From: Pseudooceanicola spongiae
Lineage (GTDB): Bacteria; Pseudomonadota; Alphaproteobacteria; Rhodobacterales; Rhodobacteraceae
Direction: 5' to 3'
Length of the DNA stretch: 64,000 nt
Assembly: GCF_014899185.1 (NCBI RefSeq)
Contig: NZ_CP045201.1
Location: 4,007,501-4,071,500 of the forward strand
Numbering within the stretch: the first letter of the stretch is position 1; each line of letters begins with the position of its first letter. This document shows, piece by piece, positions 9,609 to 18,708 of this stretch. The notes under the pieces were generated by a model, which was given only the letters and a program-made list of their open reading frames with translations, made no database searches and was not told the DNA's origin. A program made the translations under genes and the position numbers.

Positions 9609-9974
9609 TCAGGACGCCGCGCAGGGGGCCAGACGCAGTGCCTCGCCCGGTGCGGCGCCGAGATCGGTGCATTCCGCGCCACAGAACCGCCAGGCCGAGG
9701 GCGTCATGCCCGAGGCGGCGAGGTTCAGCTCGGCCACTGGCGCAAGGTCCGGCACCCAAACCCACCAGCCGTCCTGAAAATGCCCGCCGGGGCCGGGCTC
9801 CATGCCCGCCCCCGATCCTTTCACGGCCGCTTCGACAAGGTGAAGGTGGTGATCTGCCACCTCCCACGTCTCGCGCCAGGCCTCGCGCTCAACCGAGTGT
9901 GTCCACTCCAGCGTGAAGCGGTCCCCGGCGGCAAGGCCGAGGACCAGCGCACCGGCCAGAACGCAGGCGCTCAT
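9609..9974 (-). CDS. DUF1850 domain protein of TAXI-TRAP transporter
   Basis: 121 residues. Its ATG overlaps the TRAP permease stop by 4 nt. A short hydrophobic leader (ACVLAGALVLGLAAG) is followed by the DUF1850 core with the WTHSVER/EAWRETWEV stretch. DUF1850 genes are regularly the third member of TAXI-type TRAP sets; their exact role is not established, and a periplasmic or membrane accessory role is inferred. A longer frame upstream reads into the permease gene and is less likely. Confidence 0.82.
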   Translation of the reverse strand: MSACVLAGALVLGLAAGDRFTLEWTHSVEREAWRETWEVADHHLHLVEAAVKGSGAGMEPGPGGHFQDGWWVWVPDLAPVAELNLAASGMTPSAWRFCGAECTDLGAAPGEALRLAPCAAS

Positions 9975-12085
9975 GCCGCGCTCGCACGGTCCCGGCGCAG
10001 CCACATCTGGACCGCGAAGAGGGCCGTCAGGGCAAAGCCGACCTCATCCGTGATCGGCAGGGCGGCAACCAGCGTGAAGGCCGCAACCATCGCCAGCACC
10101 CGCTCCCACACCGCCAGCGGACGACCCATCCAGCCGATGACCGCCGCGCCCCAGAGACCCAGAGCAACCAGCGCCTTCAGCACGACGTAGGCGACCGCAG
10201 GCCAATAGCCGATCTCGCTCGCCAAAACGCCGCCATCCTGCAGCATCAGCGCAGGCGTATAGACGGCCATGAACGGCACCACGAAACCAGCGGCGGCGAC
10301 CTTGACGGCCTCGAAGCTGATCTTCAGCCCGCTCTCCTTGGCGATCGGGGCGGCGGCAAAGCAGGCCAGCGCCACCGGTGGCGTCAGATCCGCCAGAATG
10401 CCGAAGTAGAAGACGAACATGTGGCTCACGATCAGCGGCACGCCGAGGTCCAGCAGGGCAGGGCCCGCGATGGAGGAGGTGATGATGTAGTTCGGGATCG
10501 TCGGAATCCCCATGCCGAGGATGATGCAGGTGATCATCGTCAGAACAAGGCTCAGGAACAGGCTGTTCTGCCCGACCGACACGATGAACTGACCGAACGC
10601 ATTGGCGCCCCCGGTCAGGGTCATCACGCCGATGATCACGCCAACCAGCGCACAGGCGATACCGACCGGCAACGCGGTCTTGGCGCCATCCGCCAGACTG
10701 TCACGGCAGATCGCCAGCGTATCGCGACCGCCCTTCAGGCAGGCACAGGACACCACGAGGATCGCCAGAACCAGCAGCAAGGCGTTGATGCCATACCGGA
10801 AAAACGCGCTCGCCGCGAGGCCGAGGACGATCCAGAAGATCACCCGCAGCACCATGGAGGACATGCCAAGCGCCAGCGCCATGCCAAGGATCAGCATCCC
10901 CGTCAGCGCCAGCCCGATGGTGCCTGCAAACAGCGGTGTGTAGCCCGAGAACAGCAGGTAGACCAAGACGCCCAGCGGCAGCACCAGATACCAGCCCTCT
11001 TTCAGCGCCTTGCGGGCCGAGGGTTGATCTTCTTTTGCCAGCCCGCGCAGATCGCGCTTGCCCGCCTCAAGGTGGACCATCCAGAAGACGCCCGCGAAAT
11101 ACAGCACCGCCGGGATCAGCGCCGCCTTGACGACCTCGACATATTGCACGCCCAGCGTTTCGGCCATGATGAAGGCCACGGCGCCCATGACCGGCGGCAT
11201 GATCTGCCCACCCATCGAGGCCGTCGCCTCAACCCCGCCGGCAAAGGCCGAGCGGTAGCCGAAGCGCTTCATCAGCGGAATGGTGAACTGGCCGGTGGTG
11301 ACGACGTTGGCCACACCCGAGCCCGAGATCGTGCCCATCAGACCCGAGGACAGCACGGAAACCTTCGCGGCCCCGCCCATCCGGTGCCCGACCAGCCCGA
11401 GCGAGACATCGGTGAACAGCTTGATCATCCCGGCTTTTTCCAGGAACGAGCCGAACAGGATGAACAGAAAGATATAGGTGGCCGAGACATAGGTCGGGAT
11501 GCCGTAGATGCCCTCGGTGCCATAGGCGATCTGCTCGACGACCTGCTCGAACGCATAGCCCCGGTGGTTGAAGGGCGACGGCAGATGCTGGCCGAACAGC
11601 GCATAGCACAGGAACAGCCCGCAGATGATCGGCAGCGCCGGGCCCATCAGCAGCCAAGCGGCGATGAACACGGTGGAAATCGCGATGACCCCGAAGACGA
11701 GGTCGGTTGTCAGCGGCGCGCCCGCGCGCATCAGCAGCGGCGTGTATTCGACCCACTGGTAGGCCGCGACCGACACCGCCAGCAGCGCCAGCGCCCAGCA
11801 GATCGCCTTGCCCACCTTGCTGTAGCTACGCGCGATGGCCAGCAGCGGAAAGCCAAGCGACATCAGGAAACCGACGTGCACGGCCCGCATCACCTGGCTC
11901 GGCAGGTCGATGACATGGGCGGCGATGGAAATCTGGTAGACGGAGAAGAGCACTGCCAGCCAGAACAGGAAGCGCCCCTCGAAGGTTGCCGGAAAACTCT
12001 GAGCGAGCGGATCGTGCAGCTCAAGCTCATCGTTCGGCAGCGTATGGGTGTGGGGGTGGTGGTCGGTCATGTCGTTGGTTCTCAT
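9971..12085 (-). CDS. TRAP transporter permease, fused DctQ-DctM (4TM/12TM) type
   Basis: 704 residues with an acidic/His-rich N-terminus and about 16-18 hydrophobic segments. Small and large TRAP subunits are joined in one chain, as usual for TAXI-TRAP systems. Conserved large-subunit segments include GLMGTISGSGVANVVTTGQFTIP and GMGIPTIPNYI. It couples uptake of the ligand, delivered by the TAXI protein, to a Na+ or H+ gradient. The first ATG follows GGTGAG; a second in-frame ATG 15 nt later is possible. A hairpin separates it from the binding-protein gene upstream. Confidence 0.92.
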   Translation of the reverse strand: MRTNDMTDHHPHTHTLPNDELELHDPLAQSFPATFEGRFLFWLAVLFSVYQISIAAHVIDLPSQVMRAVHVGFLMSLGFPLLAIARSYSKVGKAICWALALLAVSVAAYQWVEYTPLLMRAGAPLTTDLVFGVIAISTVFIAAWLLMGPALPIICGLFLCYALFGQHLPSPFNHRGYAFEQVVEQIAYGTEGIYGIPTYVSATYIFLFILFGSFLEKAGMIKLFTDVSLGLVGHRMGGAAKVSVLSSGLMGTISGSGVANVVTTGQFTIPLMKRFGYRSAFAGGVEATASMGGQIMPPVMGAVAFIMAETLGVQYVEVVKAALIPAVLYFAGVFWMVHLEAGKRDLRGLAKEDQPSARKALKEGWYLVLPLGVLVYLLFSGYTPLFAGTIGLALTGMLILGMALALGMSSMVLRVIFWIVLGLAASAFFRYGINALLLVLAILVVSCACLKGGRDTLAICRDSLADGAKTALPVGIACALVGVIIGVMTLTGGANAFGQFIVSVGQNSLFLSLVLTMITCIILGMGIPTIPNYIITSSIAGPALLDLGVPLIVSHMFVFYFGILADLTPPVALACFAAAPIAKESGLKISFEAVKVAAAGFVVPFMAVYTPALMLQDGGVLASEIGYWPAVAYVVLKALVALGLWGAAVIGWMGRPLAVWERVLAMVAAFTLVAALPITDEVGFALTALFAVQMWLRRDRASAA

Positions 12086-12141
12086 TTCTCACCGCGAAGG
12101 TGGCCCCGAGTAGGTCGCAAGGTTCAGTCGCATCCAGCTGA

Positions 12142-12171
12142 AAACGGCCCGGGGTCTCCTCCGGGCCGTTT
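12142..12171 (-). terminator. Intercistronic hairpin between TAXI gene and TRAP permease
   Basis: A perfect 11-bp stem (AAACGGCCCGG / CCGGGCCGTTT) with an 8-nt loop, followed on the minus strand by four U. It sits in the 101-nt gap after the binding-protein stop. A leaky terminator or 3'-end protecting hairpin here would give more binding protein than permease. Confidence 0.7.
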
Positions 12172-12186
12172 CGTGGTCATGTCAGA

Positions 12187-13134
12187 TCAGAGCAGACCCA
12201 TTTCCTTGTAGTACCGCTCGGCACCGGGGTGCAGCGGGATGGGCGAGTTCTTGACCGCGTCCTCGATATTGATCGCACCGGCAGCCGCATGGGCGGCCTT
12301 CAGCGTGTCGAGGTTTTCAAACAGCAGTTTCGTCATCTGATACGCCGTCTCGTCCGAGACGTCCGAGCTGGTGACGAGGATGTTGGTGATCGCCAGTGTC
12401 GGGATGTCGGCATCCTGACCGGGGTAGGTGCCCGCGGGGATCACGCCAGCGGCATAAGGCGCGCCAAGGGTGGTCGCAACGTCTGCCGGGATCGAGAGGT
12501 ACGTCACGTCCTGCGTCGAGGACAGATCCTTCAGCGCCGCCGAGCCGAGGCCCGAAGATTGCAGCGTCGCATCCAGCTGACGGTTCTTCATCAGCTCGAC
12601 GGATTCCGCGAAGGGCAGGTATTCGACCTTGCCCAGATCGTCATAGGTCATGCCAAGCGCCGACAGGATCTTGCGCGCGTTGACTTCGGTGCCGGATTTC
12701 GCCGCACCGACAGACACGCTCTTGCCCTTGAGGTCGGCAACCGTCGTCGCGCCCGCAGCCGAGGCCGCCGCGATCTGGATGTAGTTCGGATAGATCGCCG
12801 CAATCGCGCGCAGCTTGGTCAGCGGCTTGGTGAAGCCGACATCCGCATTGCCCTCATAAGCGTCCTTGACGGAATCGCCGAGCGCAAAGCCGATCTCGCC
12901 CCGGCCCTGCTCCAGCAGGTTCAGGTTTTCGACGCTCGCCTTGGTCGACTGCACCTGAGCGCGCACATCGTCCATATTCTTTGCATAGATGTCCGACAGC
13001 GCCACGCCGAGCGGATAATACACGCCCGAGGTGCCGCCGGTCAGGACGTTGATGAATTCGGTCGCCATGGCAGCGGGTGCGGAAAATGCAAGGCTGCCGG
13101 CAACAAGGGCACTGAGCCCAAAGGTCTTAATCAT
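12187..13134 (-). CDS. TAXI-family TRAP transporter solute-binding protein
   Basis: 315 residues with a Sec signal (about 1-24, ending AMA) and the TAXI signature near the N-terminus (FINVLTGGTSGVYYPLG). GGAGGAG precedes the ATG. TAXI proteins are the periplasmic receptors of a TRAP subclass; characterised members bind glutamate or 2-oxoglutarate-like acids, but the ligand here is unknown. It is first in the set binding protein - fused permease - DUF1850, and divergent from the GGDEF/EAL gene. Confidence 0.92.
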   Translation of the reverse strand: MIKTFGLSALVAGSLAFSAPAAMATEFINVLTGGTSGVYYPLGVALSDIYAKNMDDVRAQVQSTKASVENLNLLEQGRGEIGFALGDSVKDAYEGNADVGFTKPLTKLRAIAAIYPNYIQIAAASAAGATTVADLKGKSVSVGAAKSGTEVNARKILSALGMTYDDLGKVEYLPFAESVELMKNRQLDATLQSSGLGSAALKDLSSTQDVTYLSIPADVATTLGAPYAAGVIPAGTYPGQDADIPTLAITNILVTSSDVSDETAYQMTKLLFENLDTLKAAHAAAGAINIEDAVKNSPIPLHPGAERYYKEMGLL

Positions 13135-13473
13135 GATTACTCCTCCGAGATTTAGCGTGATTTGAGACGCTGTGCCCCATTGTTCGCGGTCTCAGAGGCC
13201 GTTGCAATCAAGATTCTTGGCCGATTTGGGGTTTTTCCACCGCAGGCTCTACGTGTTATTGGGTATATGTGTCTCAGCCGGGGGCAAAAGCCCGCTGGCA
13301 CAGGCACAGAGCATTGAGAAAACCGGGCATTGCAATATGTATGACATATCATTCGGGCCCGTTTGGCCAGCGCCATGCCCCTGCGATCTGCGTTTCGGAT
13401 CGGGGGGAGAGCGCCGGATGGTCGCCGCGCAGTGTGTGTGCGCAGTGGGTATGATTTCGTCAGTGTTTGACGC
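13135..13473. other. Divergent intergenic region, no gene seen
   Basis: This gap separates the TAXI gene (minus) from the GGDEF/EAL gene (plus). It must carry both promoters, but I see no clear -35/-10 pair, no stable long dyad and no supported small gene. Confidence 0.5.
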
Positions 13474-15105
13474 GTGCAGAGGCAAAAACTCTTGAACCGG
13501 ACCAATGTGCTTATTCTGGTCGCGTCCGTCGCGATCTTCGCCCTCATGCATGCCATAGACTTTTTCGACAACCTCTATGTGCAGACCCGCGTCTATGAAC
13601 ATCTGCAGCTCGACGAATGGCTGAACGCGTTCTTCGTGGCGGTTCCGGCGCTGGCGCTGATGCTGGCCCTGCGCACCCGCACCCTCAGCACCGAAGTCCG
13701 CCACCGCGAACAGGCCGAGGCCGAGGCCTGCAAGCTGGCCAATTACGACGTGCTGACCGACCTTGCCAACCGCCGCCTGTTTCGCGCCGAATTCGATCGC
13801 CGTCTGGCCAGTGCCGCACAGGCGGGAACCGAGCTCAGCGTGCTGCTGATCGACCTCGACCGCTTCAAGATCATCAACGACCTCTATGGCCACGCCACGG
13901 GCGACGCACTGCTGGGCACCATCTCGGCGCGCCTCCGCAGTGTCACCCGCAGCACCGATCTGGCCGCCCGCATCGGCGGCGATGAATTTGCCATCCTCAG
14001 CGACACCCCCTTTGCCGCCCGCGCGCTCGAGAGCCTGCTGGAGCGTCTGCTGACCTGCATCGAGCAGCCGATCACCGCCGGGCAATACCAGCTCGCCACC
14101 ACCGTCAGCATCGGCGTCGCGAGCTATCCCAAGGATGGCACGACGGCGGATGAATTGCTGGGGCAGGCGGATCAGGCGCTCTATCAGGCCAAGGCGGGGG
14201 GCAAGAACTGCTATGCGCTGTTCGACGATGAGCTGGCCCAGACGATGCGCCACCGCCACCGGGTCGAGGCAGACCTGCGCCGTGCGCTCATCCCAGACCG
14301 GGGCGAAATCGTGCCCTATTTTCAGCCGATCTTTGATCTGCCGTCGCATCGCCTGCGCCAGTTCGAAGTTCTGGCGCGCTGGAACCACCCCGAACAGGGC
14401 CTGATCGAGGCGCAGGATTTCGCTGCCATCGCCGAAGACATCGGCCTGTCGGACCCGCTCTACCGCACGATCCTGCGTCAGGCCTGCAGCGATGCCGCGT
14501 CCTGGGACGCTGACATCAGCATCAGCGTCAATGTCTCTCCGGCGCAGTTCGCCGACAAGCTGCTGGTCTCCAAAACGCTGGAAATCCTCGCGGAAACCGG
14601 CTTTCCCGCCAACCGGCTAGAGCTTGAGATCACCGAAACCGCCCTCGTGCAGGACTTTGAGCAGGCCAGCCGGGTCATTCGGGATCTGCGCCGCGTCGGC
14701 ATCCGTGTCGCGCTGGATGATTTCGGCACCGGCTATTCCGGGCTGCGCCACCTGCATGCGCTGACCGTCGATCACATCAAGATTGACCGCAGCTTTGTCG
14801 AAGCCACGCGCACCCAGAATGACACCAAGATCATCGTCTCGGCGATGATCGCGCTTGGCCATACCCTCGGGATGACCGTCACCGCCGAGGGGATCGAAGA
14901 TACCGGCGAGGAGGCATGGCTGATCGAACATGGCTGCGACATGGGGCAGGGGTTCCTGTTCTCGCATCCGCTGACCGGCAGCGATGCCGGGGCCTTCAGC
15001 GTGCAGGCGCGCAGCGCCGCCGCTCTGTCACGGCCACCCGAGGCGGCTGCTTTCTCCGTCGCGCGCCTGCCCGCGAAGGTCGCCGCCAAAGGCTCCGCCC
15101 CCTGA
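13474..15105 (+). CDS. Membrane-bound GGDEF-EAL cyclic-di-GMP enzyme
   Basis: Up to 543 residues. Two N-terminal membrane segments (about 11-30 and 51-66) flank a short periplasmic loop. The GGDEF domain has an intact GGDEF motif at about 168. The EAL domain begins around residue 290 with EVLARW in place of EALxRW, and keeps the expected catalytic positions (VNVSPAQF, ELEITE, DDFGTGYS, KIDRSF, EGIED, GQGFLFS). Both cyclase and phosphodiesterase residues look competent, so the net activity cannot be predicted. The start is uncertain: GTG at 13474, or TTG at 13492 which has AGAGG upstream. No dedicated sensor domain is visible beyond the short loop. Confidence 0.9.
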   Translation: MQRQKLLNRTNVLILVASVAIFALMHAIDFFDNLYVQTRVYEHLQLDEWLNAFFVAVPALALMLALRTRTLSTEVRHREQAEAEACKLANYDVLTDLANRRLFRAEFDRRLASAAQAGTELSVLLIDLDRFKIINDLYGHATGDALLGTISARLRSVTRSTDLAARIGGDEFAILSDTPFAARALESLLERLLTCIEQPITAGQYQLATTVSIGVASYPKDGTTADELLGQADQALYQAKAGGKNCYALFDDELAQTMRHRHRVEADLRRALIPDRGEIVPYFQPIFDLPSHRLRQFEVLARWNHPEQGLIEAQDFAAIAEDIGLSDPLYRTILRQACSDAASWDADISISVNVSPAQFADKLLVSKTLEILAETGFPANRLELEITETALVQDFEQASRVIRDLRRVGIRVALDDFGTGYSGLRHLHALTVDHIKIDRSFVEATRTQNDTKIIVSAMIALGHTLGMTVTAEGIEDTGEEAWLIEHGCDMGQGFLFSHPLTGSDAGAFSVQARSAAALSRPPEAAAFSVARLPAKVAAKGSAP

Positions 15106-15122
15106 TCGCTTTGGCTGCTGCC

Positions 15123-15884
15123 TCAGAGGTCGCCGCGCAGAAAGGGCACCAGTGCCGCGCTCAGCGCTGCCGGGTCGGCCAGTTGCGGCACATGGCCGGT
15201 GTCCAGAGCAACCACCTGCGCGCCGGGCACCAGCGCCTGCATCCTCGCCTGCGCCAGCGGCGTGACGCTGCGATCATGGCGCAGCGCGACATAGAGCCTG
15301 GGCAGGGTGCCAAAGCGCTCCGGCGTCAGGGTCGCGGTGATGCTGCGCAGCCCCTCGCCCTGTGGTGTCAGGCGGGCAGCGGCATCTGCGGCCGCCCCGG
15401 CCTCGCAATCGTGGAAAAAGATCTCCATCGCGGCCTCGGGGGGGACTTCGCTGATCTGCCCTGCCTGCGACCAGATCAGATGCTCGGTGATGCCCGCGCC
15501 AAAGCCCGGCTGGCCGCGCAGGCTGCCCTGCAGGTCGCCAAAGCTCATCCCCGAGGGCAGCATCATGCCCGCCACATAGGCGACGCGGCGGACATCCTCG
15601 CGAAACGCCTCCGCCGCAGCCGAGGCGATGACCCCTCCGCCCGAATGCCCCACCAGACTGACCGGGCGCCCGAGGGCGGCCATCAGCGCCCCGATCTGCG
15701 CCAGCGCATCCTCCAGGCGGACACCCTCAGGCGCGCGCCCGTCAGTGCCGTTGCCGGGCAGGTCGATGGCATGGGCCGGGATCCCGGCACGCGCGAGCAG
15801 GGGGAGAAGCCCCGCCCAGGCCCAGCTGCCCTGCCAGGCGCCGTGGATCAGGATCACCGGGTCGCTCTCTGCCTGCCTGTTCAT
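15123..15884 (-). CDS. Alpha/beta hydrolase (esterase-like)
   Basis: 253 residues with the oxyanion region HGAWQGSWAW, nucleophile elbow GHSGGG, a likely acid in ALRHDRSVTPL and catalytic His in DTGHVPQL. It belongs to the salicylate-esterase/EstC-like branch that cleaves small esters; the substrate is unknown. The ATG follows GAAAGGG. It converges on the GGDEF/EAL gene. Its upstream region holds one copy of the phased 11-bp repeat, about 100 nt before the start and in the same orientation relative to the gene as the copy before the methionine aminopeptidase gene. Confidence 0.85.
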   Translation of the reverse strand: MNRQAESDPVILIHGAWQGSWAWAGLLPLLARAGIPAHAIDLPGNGTDGRAPEGVRLEDALAQIGALMAALGRPVSLVGHSGGGVIASAAAEAFREDVRRVAYVAGMMLPSGMSFGDLQGSLRGQPGFGAGITEHLIWSQAGQISEVPPEAAMEIFFHDCEAGAAADAAARLTPQGEGLRSITATLTPERFGTLPRLYVALRHDRSVTPLAQARMQALVPGAQVVALDTGHVPQLADPAALSAALVPFLRGDL

Positions 15885-15983
15885 ACCGTGCCCTTTCGCC
15901 GCTGGCCGGAGTCGATGTGCCGCCCGTCTTTGTGGCGCGAAAGCCCATGGCGTACAATCGGCCCTCTGCGCCTTGCGCCAGCG

Positions 15984-16044
15984 CCGAAAACCGCACCGTT
16001 CGGATACCGTTCAAATACCGACCGGATACCGACATCCCGATTTC
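15984..16044 (-). repeat. Phased 11-bp repeat array, copy 1
   Basis: Read on the minus strand, four consecutive 11-mers of the form NNNNN-CGGTAT (last unit CGGTGC) occupy 15993-16036, with shared flanks GAAATCGGG and GGTTTTCGG. A near-identical array lies inverted at 18586-18645. One unit equals about one helical turn, which is typical of protein-binding sites. The function is unknown. Confidence 0.8.
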
Positions 16045-16312
16045 AGGCTGCAATGCCCCCTGCCGCACCCGTCCGCCGGGGCCGGGATCAACGAAAAAGA
16101 ACGCCATTCCGCCGATCTGCTGCGCACCGGGCGCAGGTTCCATGCCCCTGCCTTCCCGGCGCAACCGGATCAGTTGCGCCCCGCTCCCCCTTGGAAAGTC
16201 CTTCGCGCGTCCTCGGGGTCGTTTTACGCAAACGCCTTGTTTTTCCGCATAAAAAGGCCGAAATATTGTTCAAAGCCAAAAGCTGACTCAAGACAGAACC
16301 AAGGACATTCCC

Positions 16313-17242
16313 ATGAAGACGTTCCTTCTCTCCACGCTGGCCGCCGTCAGTTTCGCCACCGCCGGTCTGGCCGCCAATGACTTCGGCCCCCTCGTCACCC
16401 CGAGCGCGCTGGACACCGAGCTGACCGGCACCGCCCCGCTGGTCCTCGACATCCGCGGCGACGCCTACGACAAAGGTCACATCCCCGGCGCCGTCTCCGC
16501 CCCCTACGGGTTGTTCCGTGGTCCCGCCAGCAACCCCGGTCAACTGCTGCCCGAAGACCAGCTCGAAGCCGTTCTGCAAGGCCTCGGGGTCACCCGTACA
16601 CAGCCTGTTGTCGTCGTGCACCAAGGCTCGGACGATTCAGATTTTGGTGCCGCTGCAAGGGTTTACTGGACGCTGAAATCCTCTGGCGTCAGCCATCTGG
16701 CGATCCTGAACGGCGGCATGAACGCCTGGGCGGCCGCCGGCCTTGCGACCAGCACAGAGGCGGTGAGCCCGGTCAAATCCGACTTCGACCTCACCTTTTC
16801 GCACCAATGGCTGGCCGATACGGACGAGATTGTGGCCATCGTCGACGGCAACAGCAAGGCCAAGCTGATCGACTCGCGCCCGCCCGCATTCTTTGAGGGC
16901 AAGCAATCCCACGCCGCCGCCAGCCGCCCCGGCACCCTGCCCGGAGCGGAAAATATCGCGCATTCTGAATGGTTTGTCCCGGGCACCCCGTCGATTGCCG
17001 ACAGCGCCTCTGCCGCGACTCTGGCCGAGACGTTCGGTCTGAACACCGATGAAGAGGTCGTCGCCTTCTGCAACACCGGCCACTGGGCCGCGACCGACTG
17101 GTTTGCCCTGTCCGAACTGGCGGGCGTGCCCAACGTCAAGCTCTACCCGGACTCGATGGTGGGCTATTCCCAGACCGATCACGAGATGGCCAACACCCCG
17201 GGATTGCTGCAAAATCTGATGAACCAGCTTAAGGGCGACTGA
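16313..17242 (+). CDS. Periplasmic two-domain rhodanese (sulfurtransferase)
   Basis: 309 residues with a Sec signal (about 1-20, ending GLA). There are two rhodanese domains. The N-terminal one keeps the fold (VLDIRGDAYDKGHIPGAV) but has no loop cysteine (HQGSDDSDF). The C-terminal one has the active-site loop CNTGHWA with Cys at about 253. This is the thiosulfate/3-mercaptopyruvate sulfurtransferase layout, placed outside the cytoplasm. It would carry a persulfide from thiosulfate or a similar donor. The YeeE/YedE gene starts 3 nt after its stop, so a joint role in sulfur uptake is likely. Confidence 0.88.
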   Translation: MKTFLLSTLAAVSFATAGLAANDFGPLVTPSALDTELTGTAPLVLDIRGDAYDKGHIPGAVSAPYGLFRGPASNPGQLLPEDQLEAVLQGLGVTRTQPVVVVHQGSDDSDFGAAARVYWTLKSSGVSHLAILNGGMNAWAAAGLATSTEAVSPVKSDFDLTFSHQWLADTDEIVAIVDGNSKAKLIDSRPPAFFEGKQSHAAASRPGTLPGAENIAHSEWFVPGTPSIADSASAATLAETFGLNTDEEVVAFCNTGHWAATDWFALSELAGVPNVKLYPDSMVGYSQTDHEMANTPGLLQNLMNQLKGD

Positions 17243-17245
17243 GCC

Positions 17246-18388
17246 ATGGCCAATGAAACATTCACTTCGGGGGCTGCCGTTCCGGCGGCCCCTTCGCCGT
17301 TCCTGCCGCGCCCCTTGCTGATCGCTCTGGCGCTGGTCGCAGTGGCGGTTCTGGCGCTGTTTGGCGGGGCCCGGTATGGGTTTCTGCTGGCGGTCGGCCT
17401 CGGCTTCGGCATCGTGCTGGAGGGGCTGCGCTTCGGCTTTGCCGGGCCATGGCGGGCGATGATCCTGCGTCGAGAGCCGGGCGGCATCCTCGCGCAACTC
17501 CTTGCAATTGCTTTGGTTTCTCTGGTCGCCTTTCCGCTGCTTGCGGCCCACCCGGGCGAGTTGTCGGGGGCTGAAGCCCCGATCGGCTTTGCCATGCTGG
17601 GTGGGGCTTTCGTCTTTGGCGCGGCGATGCAGGTGGTGCTGGGCTGCGGCTCGGGGACGCTGGTCAATGCGGGCAGCGGCAACCCTATCAGCTTGCTTGC
17701 GCTGCCTTTTTTCGCGATTGGCAGCTTTTTCGGCGCCTATGGCATGGTCTGGTGGACCAACCTCGGGGCGCTGCCGATCCTGGTGCTGAAGGGGACCTCG
17801 GGCCTTCTTGTGACGCTGGTCGGGCTCGCAATCGTGGCGGCCGTACTGCTCATCATCGCCAAGCCGGGCACGCGCAAATTGCCGCGCCGACTGGTCTTTG
17901 CCGCGCTGGCGATTGCGGCGCTGGCGGTGGCAAATCTGGTGATCTCGGGGCAGCCCTGGGGCGTGGTTTATGGGCTTGGGCTCTGGACGGCAAAGGTCGG
18001 CGTGGCGCTTGGCGCAGACCTCTCCGGCTCGGTGTTCTGGAGCGCGCCGGGTGCTGTCGCACGGCTGAACGACAGCCTGCTGACGGACGTTACCTCGTTG
18101 ACAAACATAGGGATTATCGCGGGCGCCTTCCTCGTCGCGGCCTGGCGGCGTGGCGGGTTGGAGCAGGGGATGCCTGCCTTGCCGAGGCGCGCCTGGGTCG
18201 CGACGGTGGTGGCTGGCTTGCTGCTTGGCTACTCCTCGCGGATCGCGTTCGGCTGCAATGTGGGCGCGTTCTTTTCGGGGATCTCGACCGGTAGTCTGCA
18301 CGGCTGGGCCTGGTTCGCGATGGCATTTCTGGGGGCTTTTGTCGGCATCTGGCTGCGCCCCCATCTGGGACTGGAGGCCAGACGATGA
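17246..18388 (+). CDS. YeeE/YedE-family sulfur (thiosulfate-type) transporter
   Basis: 380 residues with about ten membrane segments and two conserved cysteine signatures, GCGSGTLVNAGSGN and IAFGCNVGAFFSGI. In the characterised member TsuA such cysteines pass thiosulfate through the membrane. It follows the periplasmic rhodanese by 3 nt and overlaps the next small gene by 4 nt (ATGA). It is probably the inner-membrane channel that receives sulfane sulfur or thiosulfate handled by the rhodanese. Confidence 0.88.
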   Translation: MANETFTSGAAVPAAPSPFLPRPLLIALALVAVAVLALFGGARYGFLLAVGLGFGIVLEGLRFGFAGPWRAMILRREPGGILAQLLAIALVSLVAFPLLAAHPGELSGAEAPIGFAMLGGAFVFGAAMQVVLGCGSGTLVNAGSGNPISLLALPFFAIGSFFGAYGMVWWTNLGALPILVLKGTSGLLVTLVGLAIVAAVLLIIAKPGTRKLPRRLVFAALAIAALAVANLVISGQPWGVVYGLGLWTAKVGVALGADLSGSVFWSAPGAVARLNDSLLTDVTSLTNIGIIAGAFLVAAWRRGGLEQGMPALPRRAWVATVVAGLLLGYSSRIAFGCNVGAFFSGISTGSLHGWAWFAMAFLGAFVGIWLRPHLGLEARR

Positions 18389-18549
18389 CCCGGAGAGTGA
18401 CGGCCAGTCTCAGCATCCTGTTCGTGGTCGGGCTGGTGCTGTTTGACCGGGGAACGGCGCCGCTGAATCCCTATCATGCGCCGGCGGCCTTTGCGCTCGG
18501 CTCGGGGCAGGTGGCGAGTGGCGGCTTCTGCGGGGCCCTGCCGCAGTGA
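18385..18549 (+). CDS. Small single-pass membrane protein coupled to YeeE/YedE
   Basis: 54 residues. The ATG overlaps the transporter stop (ATGA), which argues for translation. It has a basic N-terminus (MTRRVTAS), one membrane segment (LSILFVVGLVLF) and a short outer part with a single Cys near the C-terminus (GGFCGALPQ). I know no characterised homologue. Coupling and the lone Cys suggest an accessory of the sulfur carrier. Confidence 0.7.
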   Translation: MTRRVTASLSILFVVGLVLFDRGTAPLNPYHAPAAFALGSGQVASGGFCGALPQ

Positions 18550-18585
18550 GCCCATCCGGGGGGCGGTGAGGCCCCCCGAAATGGC

Positions 18586-18645
18586 GAAATCGGGATGTCG
18601 GTATCCGGTCGGTATCCCGTCGGTTTCCGAACGGTGCGGTTTCGG
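18586..18645 (+). repeat. Phased 11-bp repeat array, copy 2
   Basis: Four 11-mers at 18594-18604, 18605-18615, 18616-18626 and 18627-18637, of the form NNNNN-CGGTAT, with the last two varied to CGGTTT and CGGTGC. It ends 63 nt before the methionine aminopeptidase start. It matches the inverted copy at 15984-16044 nearly base for base over about 60 bp, while the sequences outside differ. Confidence 0.8.
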
Positions 18646-18708
18646 GCAGACTTTGGGCATGTTTCGCGCTATTTGCAGCGGACTTTGGGCGGCAGGAAGG
18701 ATCAGCAG

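Noticed and set aside
10421..12211. A 596-codon open frame on the plus strand
   Set aside because: Antisense to the TRAP permease; the translation is almost all charged residues plus His and Gln, a codon-shadow pattern.
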